From positions 66,117,469 to 66,181,468 of the forward strand of contig NC_088677.1 of assembly GCF_950023065.1 (NCBI RefSeq): 64,000 nt of DNA, read 5' to 3'. Shown here piece by piece: positions 1-13,683 of the stretch. Below the pieces are notes generated by a model that saw only the letters and a program-made list of their open reading frames with translations, made no database searches and was not told the origin of the DNA. Each line of letters begins with the position of its first letter. The first letter of the stretch is position 1. Made by a program: the position numbers and the translations under genes. This stretch comes from Planococcus citri. Its lineage: Eukaryota > Arthropoda > Insecta > Hemiptera > Pseudococcidae.

Positions 1-328
1 AATTTTGGTGCAGCAATCATTGAATTATTCTAGATGTGATTTTGTGCTTACTTAACTTACCTAAAAATACGAGTAGATATAAATAGGTATATAACTTGTG
101 ACTGAGAGTGCTTAAAATAAAGTTTGTTTAAATATTCAAAATGTGACTCGTATTTTGATTTAAAAACTTCATACCTACGTTTAAAAGTGAAAACGTACAA
201 CTACATGAAAAGTAATAATTTGAAATGGTGCATGTCTATTATTTATAAATTAATCCAGACTCAATAGGCAATTTAATTGAACCTGAGTAACTCAAAAGCT
301 GAATGCAAATATGTTTCAGTTGAAATTT

Positions 329-2419
329 TCATTTCACTTTCATTTCTAAAATTCGTGTCAATTGGATGTATCCATATGCGTCATTTAGTAGTTTAGGAAA
401 TTTTTCCAATGAAAGTGGAAACACGTTGAAAATATTTATTTTCGGACTGTTCTGGGTCAAAGCAAGAAATTGAAGCAGCACTTTTTGATCTTTGACTGGC
501 AAATAATACCATGGCATCGAATAAATCGCTGTTGAAAGGTCGTCACTCTGAAAAACGACCAATTTTTCATAATTTTTGATAGGTTTAGGTACCTATTTGC
601 TTTAAAAAATTTCTAGTGATGGTAGAAGTTTTTTTTGCATGGCCACTGGTGTTGGAAAAATTGCTGCATTTTGAATTGAAAGGTTGCAAAGTAACATAGG
701 TACCTACGAGTACGTTTTTATTCCATCTTGATTAAGTCAGGCAAATGACCAGTTGCCATAAAATTAAAATTTATTAAGCTCGCAGTTTGTAGTGAAAAAA
801 TTCAGAATATATTTTTTATGACGAGTAGGACTAGGTGAGTAGGTAACTATTTTGATTCAAGAATTAACTTACCACTTCAGGCAGGACATTGACGAAAGCG
901 CAAGCAACTAACAGGTTAATCATATTTACTGCCGCGTAAGGAATGTTTTCATATCCCGATTTGCTTGAATCCAATATCATCTATAAAATTAATATTCCTT
1001 GATTAATGTTACGGCGGCTATAACAAATTATCCAACATATGTACTTGGAATGTTTGAGGTGGGGCATATTTACCTTCAAGATACCGTAACCAGGTGCAAT
1101 GATTCCTGCATAACAAGTGACCACATGGACCCCCAAAAGATGAGAAACGCTTTTTTTGAACAGATAGGCGCACCTGTGAATTTAATTAAATCATTTTGAA
1201 ATAGGCAATTTACATTTTTTTTTTTTACAATACCGATCTGATGGGATCTCAATTGTACAGCTCTTACATGAAATTAGAAAAATAACCATCAACTTGTAGA
1301 TTTTGAAGTTGACAAAAATTTTTCTTTATGCCAAGAAATTTTTTCACCCATTTGTTTGATTTTTGTCCCACCCCTCAAATAGCATTAGAACTGTGAATAA
1401 AAATGTGAGATTCCTAAAAAAGATATTCGAGGCAAAAAATATTGCGCTTCAACAACTGAGTCAAGGGTATATTTTTTTTGCACTATTGAGATCCCGCTAA
1501 AAGGTTCCATGTCAGCTTACAGAATCCATTTTTGATGAAATTTGATCCATTGTCGAACTTTGAGCATGAATTCCTCTACGTGCCTGTCTCGTTGTCGCTG
1601 AATGTCTCTCAATTGAAAATTTCGGACTCGTTCGCATTTCGGTGACTCGGCCAATACTTTTTCTTCTCGACGATCGCATTCCTCCATGCACTCAAAAGTC
1701 AAATCGGTGTGATATTTCATGTCATTTTGTAAACGAATCGCTTGATTTTTGAGATAGATCGATAGCAGTGCTGGTAGAAAAGTTGTTCCATACATGACGA
1801 TTGGCAGGCCCGGAGTGATCGCCATAATTATACAGTGAATCAGTGTGTAACAAAGGGGTGTTTGCGAATTCACAGATGGAAATGGTATAGCAAAATCTAC
1901 TCTATAATCGATTGTAAACTCTCCAGTAAAAATGTAAGTTGAAAATTGCAACAATAACTTGATGAAAAAAACTCCCAGAGTGTACACTGAGTGATACTTG
2001 ATGACTCGGAAGTTGATATTTTCCATATTTATTTCATCAATTTGGTTCGAAGTAAAATTGAAATTTGGTTTTATAAATTCCTCATCTTTTAGCTTATTGA
2101 TATGATCGAACAAGGCACGAAAAGTGTCTCGTTTCCAGTAAACCATTGCAGCTTCTGTGACCAATACATGCGCGAAGAATAAATACAAGATGCAAGATGT
2201 TATTAATTTGTGATTGGATTCTGATTGTAATATCGCTGTTATTGATATCGCATTGAACGATACGTATTGAAAACTTACCAAGCACCGAAATAAGTATTTG
2301 AATTTACTTGTTATGTAGTTTTCGTAAAAGGCTCCTCCGGCCGCCGAGTACGCGAAGTAAATATGTTTCAATCCAGATGACAATTCATCGAAGAATTCCA
2401 AATGAATTATGTTCTCCAT
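329..2419 (-). CDS. Odorant receptor (insect 7tm_6 family), complete, 4 exons, 441 aa
   Basis: Ligand-binding subunit of an insect olfactory ion channel; the family works in neuron membranes together with the co-receptor Orco. Exons in coding order: 2419-1521, 1173-1074, 980-873, 547-329. All junctions are GT-AG and in frame, giving 441 aa, a normal length for the family. Exon 1 holds about 300 residues with several hydrophobic segments. The last three exons are short with phase-0 boundaries downstream, a usual insect OR layout. Exon 2 ends in a hydrophobic stretch (HVVTCYAGIIAPGYGIL). The C-terminus has the family pattern PWYYLPVKDQK, then FPLSLEKFPKLLNDAYGYIQ, equivalent to the conserved last transmembrane region. 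The start is the first ATG of the long first exon. It is not Orco-like in any motif I can see, so it is probably a ligand-tuning receptor; the ligand is unknown. No nearby OR paralogue was found. Confidence 0.9.
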
Positions 2420-5400
2420 TGCTAAAACATTTGAACTAAAAGTGCATCACATACGATATTGAGAGAACAGCTTGTCTCTTATTCCAATCATTCACACACG
2501 CGAACAGTACATGATTTTTGAAATATTCTTTGAAAACTATTAAATGGGTAGGTCGTCCAAAGTCACCTACCTGTTTACTAGTGATAGGTAAACAGGTATT
2601 TTCTTAAGTTACATCCGCACGTAAAATTGACATCAAAAAACGATTTCTTAGAATATTTGATTGATACGATAGTTGTTTTTGAATCTACTTACTTCGTGTT
2701 TAATTTAATATTTGGACCATTTGGTACGTTCTTTCTTTGGTACTTCCTCGTGAGGACATTCCCAATGATATTTACCAGTACCTAGTGCGTAACTTACCTA
2801 CTTTTTTATGCATGTAAAGTAATATTAAAAAACAAAAAACAATTGATTTTTTTAAATTTTCATTTGGGAACATTTTCCGGAACATTACCTAATATTGCTT
2901 AACAAGTAATAGGTACCTACTTTCTCGTTTTTTTGAAATTAAAAAAAATATGTTCTCTTCCTAGTGGCTCATTCAGGCTGAGACAAAGTAAATGGAGATC
3001 TTTAGCAACAAAATTTCTTCTTGAAGTTTGATCTTCAGAAAGAATTAGGACCTGTGGAATACTCAAAAATAAAGCCACTCGAGATTTTCATCATCAATTT
3101 GAGCAGGAATGCGATTCTTGGAGACTGCATAGTTTGAAATTTTTATAATCAAAATTCCAACTGTCCAAAATTGTTTTATCAGTTTTCGGAAATTTTTTAG
3201 AAATGGTAATCTTTTTGAAATGTTTTTTTTTTTTTTTTTCATGCACATATGTACCTACTTTCTCAATAAAAATGATGAAAATCTCTTCCGAAGCTAATAT
3301 CGACTTCCCCAAGCTGAATTCCACCATTTCGCGGCGCGAGTCATTCTTGAGCCTTCAGTGCAGCTTTCAAATTTTCCACAATTTTTTCTGATTAATTCGG
3401 GTGATTGAAAATCGAGTTCTGGTTCATATTTGACCTCTTCATCAAGTTAATTCTTATTTGGCAATTTTCAGGCGAAAGCCTCCGAGTGTGGTTTTTTGAC
3501 CAGTACGTTCATGAGGCATAGAGTTCAAAAAATCAAAAAAATGTTCAATCCTCAACTTGAGCCAACTCGTCTCCCCCCTCTCAGGATCCGATGTTTGCCC
3601 AAATTGTAAATAAACTCGTTAAACACGATTTTTTAAAAAATTCAATAAGGTTTATTACAATCTTAAGAAGATCTAAAATAAGTAATATATCTGACTTTAA
3701 ACAAGTTAGTTACATGACACGTGCCATTAAATTTTTTTTGTATGCCACCTACGTAGTTCATGAATTATCTGGAATGTTTCAAAAATTGTGATAACTTTGA
3801 AAATCTCTCGGGTAGCTTCAAAACTTTTTTGAATCATTTGCTGAAAAATTGAGCATATTTAAAAGATGCAGAACATACCTACTTGAACATATTTCGAAAA
3901 ATCACCAAGATTTTTTTGGGGTTTTGACCAAAAAAGCAAAACTTGTTCACAATTTTAGCAAAAAAAAAAAAAAAAACAGTAGAACTTTCTATTAATTTTT
4001 ATAGCGATTCGGGCTAGTTTTTTTTTTGGAATTTCACAAAAAAACATGAAAGGACAATTTTTCTAAGAATAGAAAGCTTATGGTAGTTTTTGAAAAAAAG
4101 CAAGATTTTTGGCAGTCTTGTGAAAAGCAAAATTTATTTGGTATCTAATTCTGGAAAAAAGAAAGACTTTTTGACAATTTTTGAAAATTTTGACCAAAAA
4201 AACGAAATCTTCCAACTAAAAAAAACTACAACTTTTTCACAATTTTTATCAATTTCTGCGCAAAAAATAATTTTTTTAAATACAATAACGTTTGGGAGAG
4301 GGGGCAAAAAAAAGCGAAACTTTAAGATAATTATCATCCAATTTCGACGTCCTCTCCTCCATTAGGTAATTTTGAGAGATTCGGCGATTTATCTCGTGAT
4401 CGTTTCGACGTTTCAATCATCAAAGATCCGATCTACACGGGAACCATTTTGGACATTCGAACGACAAATAGGGTATTTCAAAAATTATTGTTAATGACGG
4501 TTCAGCACGACAATTCAGGTAACACGAACAATTCGATTTCATATGATAATGAAAGAAATGCATGTAATTCACGTCCAAATAAAATTTTGACTCCCCCCCC
4601 CCCCCAATGGAAGTCGTTCATTTTTTGAAAAAACTCCTTTTTTAAGTTGAATTTGCAAAAGTTTTGCTTTCCAAAAAAAATTGATTTCTTGCACAAATTG
4701 CTAAAAATTGTCAAAAAGTCTTTCTTTTTCCCCGAATTAGGTACCCTACCTACCAAATAAAGTTTGCTTTTCACTAAACTGCCAAAAAAAAACTTGCTTT
4801 TTTCCAAAAATTGACATCAGTTGTCCATTTTTTAAAAAATTTTCCTTTCATGTTTTTTTGTGAAATTCCAAAAAAAACCTAGCCCAAATCGCTAACAATT
4901 AAAAAATCTTGTTTTTTATCGAAACTACATATTGAAAAATTCCACCTATTATTTTTGATTTCTCTTCAAGTTTAAAAACATGTAGAGTAGGTCTAGGTAC
5001 CTACTTACTTAATGAACAAATTAATTTTATTTAACATTTTCAATTTTCGTGCCCCTTTATAAAGAAAATACTTCCACTGATCTTCCAAAAAAATACTAGA
5101 CCCCTGATACAAAACTTCCAAAAGTCTCGTTTTTGCCAAAAAAAAATTGCTCAAAACGTTCATCTTTAAGCGTAAAAATTTCCAAAAACTCTTTCCAAAA
5201 TGCCTCGCTTCTTACTAAAATCATCAAAGTCAAAAAAAACGAAAAGTCTGTGCACGTTTTTGAAAAAAATCAATTTCTACGTCAAAATTATTCCAAATAA
5301 CCTCTTTTCTAAAAAAAAAAATACTTCCCTGGTATCCCTGAAAAATGTTGCTACTACCTTACTTACAGTGTCCTCCAAAATAAGAAAAACATTTGAAAAA

Positions 5401-6336
5401 TGAATAAATAAATACATAAATAAATAAAAGAGAAGTTGGCAAACCTCTTTGACAAATTTTCAATCTTCGCTCCAGTCTCTCTGAATAACCCCTTTTTCAG
5501 GTAATTACCTTTCCCCCGGTCACTATAGAAGTAGTATATGTAACCTCACAACATAAGTGAAAACATATCGATTTTTGTTTGTTTTTTGTAAAAATATCCT
5601 CACTTACCTATGTGTAAACCATATTTTGTTTTCATTTTCATTAAAAAAAATTTTTTTTTAATGCTCAAAAATTTATTCTAAGCTTTGAGTCGAGGAGGAA
5701 CGGAGGAATAAATAGTTGATCTCAAGACTCAGATTTTTTCCTCGTTTTCTCGAGTTCATTCTACTAAGATTTTTCAGATTCTGTAAAGTTTTTAAAATAG
5801 GAAAAGAAGTCAAATTTGACAAACATCATGAAAAAAAACCAGTTACACTAGAAGAAAATGTTAATTAATATACTCGTAGTTTGTTTTCAAGTGAGTGTCG
5901 AATGACATTCTCACCAATTGATTGTACATATTATACATACCACATACGGAACAACTTATGATACACAAATTCAAAATATTCAATACTGGACACTGGACTT
6001 TAAAATGCTGAAGATCTTTCTTATAAAAAGAGTTTTTTTTTTCTTCTTACCTATGCAACATTTGATGAGTAATTAGGTACATACATTGATGAGTTGTTCA
6101 AAGTTGTGTTTCGAATGTCCCAATAAGTAAATCTACTCGTATTACAATTATGTACAAAAGTTCATCATTTAGTTGGGCGAACACAAAACGTTAAGATTAA
6201 AAAAAATCTAACAAGCAAGCTTATTTTGATGCTCTGTATAGCTTAGGCTATCTGCTTATAAGAAAAAAGGTAATTCTTCACTTATAAATCATCCTGCAGG
6301 TACAAAAATATGCAATAAAATTATTAAAAAATCCCA
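2420..6336. other. Intergenic region between odorant receptor and CYP-1
   Basis: No convincing coding exon on either strand. The sequence is AT-rich with long A and T runs, a C10 run near 4597, and a stretch of degenerate CAAAAATTG/CTTTTT-type repeats from about 4080 to 5400. A short segment at 3290-3400 resembles segments near 13250 and 13560 and so belongs to an interspersed repeat family. Confidence 0.6.
4080..5400. repeat. Degenerate low-complexity repeat (CAAAAATTGnCAAAAAGTC-like)
   Basis: Diverged copies of a roughly 15-25 base unit, reading like 'tttttggcaaaaattg' and 'tgccaaaaagtctt', occur many times in both orientations. Similar tracts lie at 44680-45060 and 51180-51980. Units are too diverged to set a clear period by eye. 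Open frames here are biased to Phe, Lys and Ser and are products of the repeat. Confidence 0.5.
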
Positions 6337-8259
6337 CTACGTGTCTTTCGATTCGTGATTCCTTTTCGTACAAACGACCAAAATACCATTTTCGCTGTGA
6401 GTTAATACCGTATGCTTTTCGAACGTCATCGGAAGTTTCATATTAGGAGATAAACTAAAGCTGTAATTTCTAATCAAGCTGACTAGCGCCAATTTAACTT
6501 GCATGAGACCTAATCTTATACCTGAAATAGAAGAAAATAATAGCGATATTATTCCTAATTCAGAGGTATCATTTTTTATTACAGGTAGCACTCGTATACC
6601 TACCTATGCATATTCGTGGTCCTTCGCCGAATGGTAAATACGTGTAATGAGGTCTGGATTTGATGGCTTCCTCGGTGAAATGTTCCGGATAAAAGTCATC
6701 CGGATTGGAAAAATATGCTGGATCGTGATGGAGACCGTAGATTGGCACAAAGGTCCAAGTACCCCGTTTAATTACCGTATCAGTATCCGGTATTTTGTAA
6801 TCTTCGGTGCAAGTTCGAACGAGGAAGGGGATAGCCGGATATTTTCTCAGTGTTTCTGCAACGAGCACGAGGAGATGAAAAATTCGGACTTTCACGCGAA
6901 TTGAGAATACTTAAAGGTAAGAAATTCCTGACTTTTTTACGTACCATGAATTACCATATCCGCGTAAGTCATTTCTTGTAATGCATCGTAGGTTATTTCA
7001 TCGTTGTATTTATCGAATACTCGATCGACATCTTCTTGTAATTTTTGTTGAACGTGTGGGTTCTGAGATAACTGGAATAGGGTAAAACTCAAAGCACTGG
7101 ATGATGTTTCGAAACCTCCCAAAAATATCACGAAGCATTGGGCAGTTATTATATCCAAAGTTAGTTCTGAAAAAATACATTCAACGATTAACTTTTCAAA
7201 TTTGATGAAAATGTTGAACGATTTACATTTAAATTATAGAACGAACGAACATACCGACTGATTTTTCATTCAACGTTATACCCTCCGAGGATTCCTTCTT
7301 GGCTTCTGATTCATCTTGGTTTCTTAGTTGCAAAGCCTGATGTAGGAAATCATTCCTGGTTACATTATTCTCCTCCCTGTATTGGACCGTTTCTCGCACA
7401 ATACGATGGAAAAATTCGGTCACTTGGTCGTCGAAAGTACGTATCTTCAGAAAGAACACTAATCGAGGGGCTATCGCTACCAAAATATTTTTTACACGTG
7501 TCCATGCTGTGGGTGCTAACGCTTGTACTCCCATTCTTTTGAATTCTGCGTCTGGGTTTCGCAAAGAATTCGTTCTTAAGCCAAATGCGCAAGAGCTTAT
7601 CACGTCCACTGTGTATCTGCAGAATTGAACAACAAATAAATCGATGATTGATTTAGTATAATTAAGATGTAAAAATTACCACCTGTAGAAGGAATAGGTA
7701 ATTAGGTAGGTACAAACCTGGCCATCAAATCTTTCATTTCGATCTCTTCATCTTGTCGTTCATCTACGACACTGATCAACTCATCGACGCATTCTTTGAC
7801 GTAAGCAAACATCAGTTTCAATTTACCAGTGGAAAATGTCGGCGTCAACTTAGCCCTGATTGTTTTCCATTGCTCGCCAGTCAAATTGAAAAGGTGTCGA
7901 GTCAGCGATTCGTAAGGTTTATCGAAGTACATACTGCGATCGTAAAAATGAGCGAAGTCTTTGGTCAGTACGTGTTTTATCAGCTCTGGGTCTCGAACAA
8001 TGAAGGCAGGATTTTGAAAAAAGAATATTCCGCCGTATTTGTGAGGAGCTAGTTTTTTATAAACTTCGAGCTGATTCTCGGCCATCGACAGTTCTCCGGT
8101 GGCTACTTTTTTATCTTGACCGAATACGTAACTTTGCGGTTCTATGTAGGGTACTTTTAGGTTCTTCCAGTAATCGAAACGTCTCTTCAGTAATAAATAC
8201 AAGTATCCGAAAAGTGATACTAGGGCCAGCAACAAATACGTGAAGATTACGAACTCCAT
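6337..8259 (-). CDS. Cytochrome P450, CYP3 clan (CYP6-like), CYP-1, 520 aa
   Basis: ER-anchored heme monooxygenase; the clan oxidises plant toxins, insecticides and hormones using CYP reductase. Exons in coding order: 8259-7718, 7616-7255, 7166-6945, 6855-6604, 6521-6337; all GT-AG and in frame, 520 aa. The N-terminus is a hydrophobic anchor followed by a basic KRR stop-transfer. Motifs: helix C WKTIR, I-helix GGFETSS (Thr about 322), K-helix ETLR (376-379), FYPEHF, and heme signature FGEGPRICIG (451-460; Cys 458 is the axial ligand). All catalytic residues are present, so an active enzyme is expected. Introns are short (about 80-100 bp), including the one that splits the last glycine codon of the heme motif. 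It is the most downstream member of a same-strand P450 array and stands 7.3 kb from CYP-2. CYP6 is the most likely family; the subfamily needs alignment. Confidence 0.95.
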
Positions 8260-11200
8260 GATGCGTGGATGATTTGATTTTTTCAGGTACTAGAAAAATA
8301 GAGAAAAATAATGTATCGAGTTTCCTGGATGTTTACCTGGATTAATTCAATTTTTAATTCGATGAACACGAAGAGAATATTTTATTTGAAAACTTAGATT
8401 GGTAGTGTTCATTTTGGAAAAATTGATGGAAAATCGCAAAAATTTTTAATTCTTTTACGTTTTGTTATTCCCAAATTTTTTGAAAGAATATAATTTGTAT
8501 TTTGTTATCTCAACTTTGAAAAAAAGAACGAAAGTAAAAATTTTTCGTTGTTGATAATATCTCCATTTTAACGATTTTAATATTTCAAACACTCGAGATT
8601 TTTTGGAAATAATACGAAAATTTGAGCGATATTCGAGTGACAGGGTGTCTTAAAGTCCTGCTAATTCTGTAAATATGTATACCTACTTTTTATCGGAAAG
8701 TTTTGCTTTTTTCTTTTTTTTTTCATCGAACGTTTAATTTTTCAATTCTCAGAATGTCTAACAGTCTGACTAAATTTTCTTTTGTTTTGGTTTTCATAAA
8801 AAATTCTTTTTTTTTCAGTCGAACCTCGAATTTTTCAATTCATATCTTACCTTTGTAGACTAATAAAATTTTGAAAAAAATCGTTGCTAAATTTTCAATT
8901 TGTGAACTTGTAAAACAAAATTCAAAGTGTCAACTTTTCAGATTTTCCACAAATATGTATTTCATTAAAAATAAATTGAAGATACCCGAAAAAATTGAAA
9001 AAACGATAAATTTCGCCCCCCCCCCATTCGAAAAAAATGTTGCAAAGTGTGTGCAAAATGTCCTGCCAACAATAAATCCAAATACGAAGAAGATATTCTT
9101 GACACCTCCTCCCTCGAAAATGATTTTGAAATATCCAATGTTTAGCTGTTGGAAAATCGAAAATTTGATCGCATTCTTCCCTCCTTCCCCCCTCCCTCTC
9201 CACCCAAAAAAAGAAGTCTTGATGTGTTTGAAAAATGTCCTGTTTTTTAATTTTGACAGGTCCAGGCTAAGAACTTGAAATTCACCCCTCCCCCAATTCC
9301 TTTAAAATTTTGTGTCACAATTTTTCTCAACCTCTCCCTCCTCCTCCTTCCACCAAAAAAGTCTTGGAAACTCATCAAAATGCTAATTATCGATCTATTC
9401 TATGTAGTTTTCAAAAGTTTCATTTTTCTTCATTTTTTCTAGAAGTTTGACTGAAATATTTTCGTAGTTGAAAAAGTAGGCCTTTAAGAATTTTTCGTTA
9501 CCATTCCCGATCTCTCCCCCCCCTCCCACTTTCAAATGTTTAGTTATTTTTAACACCTCTGCCAAGTTTTTTTAGCGCCCCAAAAAAATGAAACGTCTGG
9601 AAATCATTGAGAACCGAAAGTTCTTAATCATTTGAAACGAGACGTTTTTTTTTAAATTCCTGACTGGAAAATTTTGTTATGCTATTGAAAATTGAAAAAA
9701 AAAGTTTCACAAATGCCTGATCCGTAGTTTAATAATTTCTCAGAAAAATATAGCTTTGAAATTGGTTAAAAATGATGATTAATTTTTTTTTAATTTTTTA
9801 GAGAATGTAAACCATTAGAAAAAAATCACCTGAATTTTGATGCGAATAATATGTCGAGAAAAAATTCACAAGTGGGAGGAGGACGAAGCGTCCCATGAAA
9901 ACCATCAGAAGTAACTTTTCAAAGCTAGATTTTTTCCCTTTTTAACCGATTTTTAGGGAATATGTGGATTCGAAAAACTATAATCCACTGGGTATGTAGG
10001 TTGCTTTAGTTGCTTTTAAAATGGATTTTAGATTTTTGTTATCATTTTGCGTTTTGTGATAACTAAGTAAAGTAGAAGTATAAAAATAGATTATCAGCGA
10101 ATACCTAACAGTTGAAGTTTTAGTATTTTCAACGATTGAAAAATTTCATTTCAGTTAAAAATTTGATATTGAATTTTGGACGAATTTGATATCAATAGGC
10201 AACAAAAAATCAACATTCCTAATTTGTATTTTTCTAAGAGAAATTTTTTCTCGTTGGTCGCTGATTTTTGAAAGTCCACTCATTTTTTAAATTAACCCTT
10301 TTGTGCCCCCTCTCCAGTCCGGGAGCTGGAGGGGCAGTAAGCTAGAGAATTTGAAATGTAATTACATACGTACGTAGATATTTGATTTCAGTGATCGCAA
10401 ATTTGTAAGAGTTATTGACTTTTCATCCCATTTTTCATTATTTTTTAATTTAATTTTTTTTAGAACGAAGGGAGGTGTAGGAGCATTGAAAGGTCTTATA
10501 TGAAATGTAAGAGAATATTTGGATTGAGCACTCTCAAAAACCCAGCAAACGACTTTTATTTCAACTTTTTGGTGTTTCGACTATGTCTAAGGTCATTGGG
10601 GAAGGGAAGGGAAGGGAAGGGTCAGTGAAGTCAGATCAAAAAATTTATCCAATATTCAAACTCAGCATTCGCTAGAGTGTATCAAAAAAAAATGGCTTGG
10701 ATTTTGACGAAAATTTGTGGCGAAGTTTACTTTCAGTGAGAGACTACCCAGAAAAATTTTGAGCCTCTCACCTGTTCAGGGGAATGAGGTCAACCCCCCC
10801 CCCCCCTCGAAAGTTGTAATTTGAGTTTGTAAACCTGCCTGACTCACTGAATTCAAAATTCAATGTCACTACATTTTTAAAAAAAATAAAAATCAACACT
10901 GAATTTGTGTTTAGCAGGTCAAAATACCCTGATTGCTACACTTTCGCGATCGTTTCGATCAAATGTTTAAAAATCCTTATTTTACTACTCATTTTATAGT
11001 GGATGCAAAAATATTTTTTTGATAATTTGATCACAGTTATTGTGTAACCTGCGGTGTTCGGGGTATTTCGACCTGATGAACACAAATCCGGTGTTGTCTT
11101 TTCATAAAAATAATTTTTAATGGTGGAAAAATGTTTCCAAGTTGATAAAAATTTAAACTTTCAAGAACCGTCAATCTTCAAGCGCTTGGTGAGAGCTAAA

Positions 11201-13028
11201 AGCTGAAAATGATATTGAATTTTGAATTCAATGGACCTGGGATATTCAGAAACTCGAATCGGAACTTGGGGGGGGAGGGCTAACCGATGGGTTGCACAGG
11301 TTATATGTATACTACCCAAAAAGAGGCAACAAACCACGATTTTTTCAAAAATTATCGTATTTTGAGGATCCCTGGTTTATCCCTTTGAATAGCAAGGGGA
11401 CTCAAAAGTTGTTTGGTAGTCTCCCACTTAAAGTTAACTTTCCCACCAACTTTCTTCGAAATCCAGGATGTGTTTTTCTTTCAATCCATCCCAATAAACA
11501 TGCCATTTCATTAAATTTTTTTCTTTCGAGCTCTTGTGCCCCTTGGGAGCGTGTAGATCCTATTTTCATTGTCTGTGGTGAAGAAGGTACATATGTATGT
11601 AATACTGTGTCTTTTACTGTAATTTTTTCAAATTTTTTAAATTATAGTTTTTAACTTTTGTATGGTACATATATTGTATTTTATAGGTTACGATAAATTG
11701 AGTTTTCACCTTGAAAGTTCAAATTTGAGCTTTTTAAAATTTAATCACTGATTTTGAGTTTAGGGGGGGGAAGGGAGTTATTTGCAAAATCTTCTGATAG
11801 GAGTACAAATAGTATTATTATCATCATCATTCTTAACACATTTGCCATGATTATTCAGGTCGATTGTTGTGTCAGAATAAAGCACATTATTATCACAAAA
11901 ATATTTCAAGTCGTAAAAAATTAGTACGTATGAACTATTTAAAGATGAGTAACATCGAATGTAATTTAAAACTACCTATTTATGAAATCACTAATCAAAT
12001 TATGTAACGAATATTTTTATCAAGTTATTGCAAACATTATACCTATACCTATGTAGTTGTAAAATAGTAGTAGGTGATAAGTTCTAAATACTGCACAAAG
12101 AAAAATGTTAAAAACTTAACTTACCTTTTATGAAACTGCGCGCTAAACGAATACTAATCTGTAGATTGTACTATGTGCCTCTCTGCTTCAGGTAAATTTA
12201 CGTACACCTACCCTACCTACACGTGAAATGAATACGGTTCCTATTCCTAATACATACTATTTTACATGAATCATTTATAATACAGACGTTAGTTCGTAAA
12301 CATTGCCAAGTGATGCGTTACAATAACATCGGTTTCCTTCTACATAGAATGAATGAACTGACGATGAGAGGAGCCTGAAACCAGATGTAGGCTCGCGGCA
12401 TGTCTGGATAAAACGTAGCATCCCAGCATGCATAATACGAGTCTAATTTTAATGAAAACACATTATGGTATCTATAATACTATAAAGGAAAGTCCCCTTT
12501 TTTTGTTGCCGGTAAACTCGAAACTTGCCGAACCAAAAATTCTGAACTTTGATCCATACGAACGCCTGTAAGCTGGAGAGTGTTTATAGCAAAAAAAAAT
12601 TTTAAAAAGTTTAAAAGGACAATTGTTATAGAGCTTCAAAGTTGAAAAAAATGACGACTTTTTTGGACTTTGCGGAGGTGAAACCAGTTTGCGGAGAGAC
12701 GAGGTAAAATTTCGTTGCAAAGCGAGTGTATTACGTTGCATTGAGGGTAGGTGCTGGAAGTAGGGTGGTTCTGTGTAGTAGGAGTCTATCAGGTTGTGAA
12801 ATATGAGTATGTATCTTCTCCATACAGCAGTTCGGAACAGTGTTGCCAGGTTTTTGAGATGTTAAAACCCCAATTTATGAATTTTTAAAAATTTTGCACA
12901 AAGAGGCACATTTCAGAACAGAATAAGGGCCAAATTATATTCCTTTTTCAAAATAGAGGCACATTTCAAAACAGAAAAACTAAAGTGAAGGGATAAGAAA
13001 TGCAGAATAGGTATGTAGGTACTAAGGG

Positions 13029-13455
13029 AACCTCTTGAGGTGTCCGCCTTCGATTTGAACGGGACCGCAATTTTTGGTAAGAACATGTTCTAAAACCCCC
13101 AAATCCAAATTTTCAGCTGCCCAAGTTCATTTTTCGAATTTTGGCGAATTTTTGAAAATTCAAAATTGACTGTTTTTGGCGATTTATGCTTTTTTTTAAA
13201 AAGTACATACTTGATCAATAAAAATGGTCAAAATAAGTCCCAAAACTAATATTAATTACCCAAATCCAAGTTTCACCATTTCCAGCCATTCGGGAGCCTC
13301 CAGCGTGATTTTTCAATTTCTCCAGAATTTTGAATTTGCTCCAGAAATCGTGAATATGAAATTGGGCAGCTAAAAATTGAGTTGTGTGTTATACTCGATC
13401 GGTTTAACGAGTTTATCTACATTTGAGACGATTTTGGGGCGGACACCTCAAGAGT
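13029..13455. repeat. Imperfect inverted repeat, possible foldback element
   Basis: The left end reads CCTCTTGAGGTGTCCGCC (about 13030-13047) and the right end reads GGCGGACACCTCAAGAG (about 13439-13455), its reverse complement. A second matched pair lies inside: CAGCTGCCCAAGTTCAT near 13116 against ATGAAATTGGGCAGCT near 13357. The remaining arm sequence is diverged. Ends of about 17 bp with a 400-bp span fit a decayed MITE or foldback element, but no target-site duplication is clear. Confidence 0.5.
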
Positions 13456-13683
13456 GGTTTTTTGACCAGCTTTTTTCAAAATAGAAAATCCAAAAAAATC
13501 AAAAGTTTTCCCTTTGCGAGGAAATTTTTGAAATTTGCGCGAATCGCTGTATTTCATCCACAACTAACCTCCCGACACCGAATTCCACCATTTCCCACCG
13601 ATCTGGAGCCTCCAGCGCGATTTTTAAATTTCTCCAGGATTTTGAGTTTGCTCCAGAAGCCGTGAATATGCAATTGGACAACT

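Noticed and set aside
4090..4365. Lys/Phe-rich frames as small proteins
   Set aside because: They follow the degenerate CAAAAATTG repeat and occur in both strands of the same tract.
11292..11654. 120-codon frame as a gene
   Set aside because: Codon use and composition look random, no splice partners or domain were seen, and it lies in repeat-rich DNA.
12472..12741. 89-codon minus-strand frame as a gene
   Set aside because: No homology recognised, no good start context, and no neighbouring exons.
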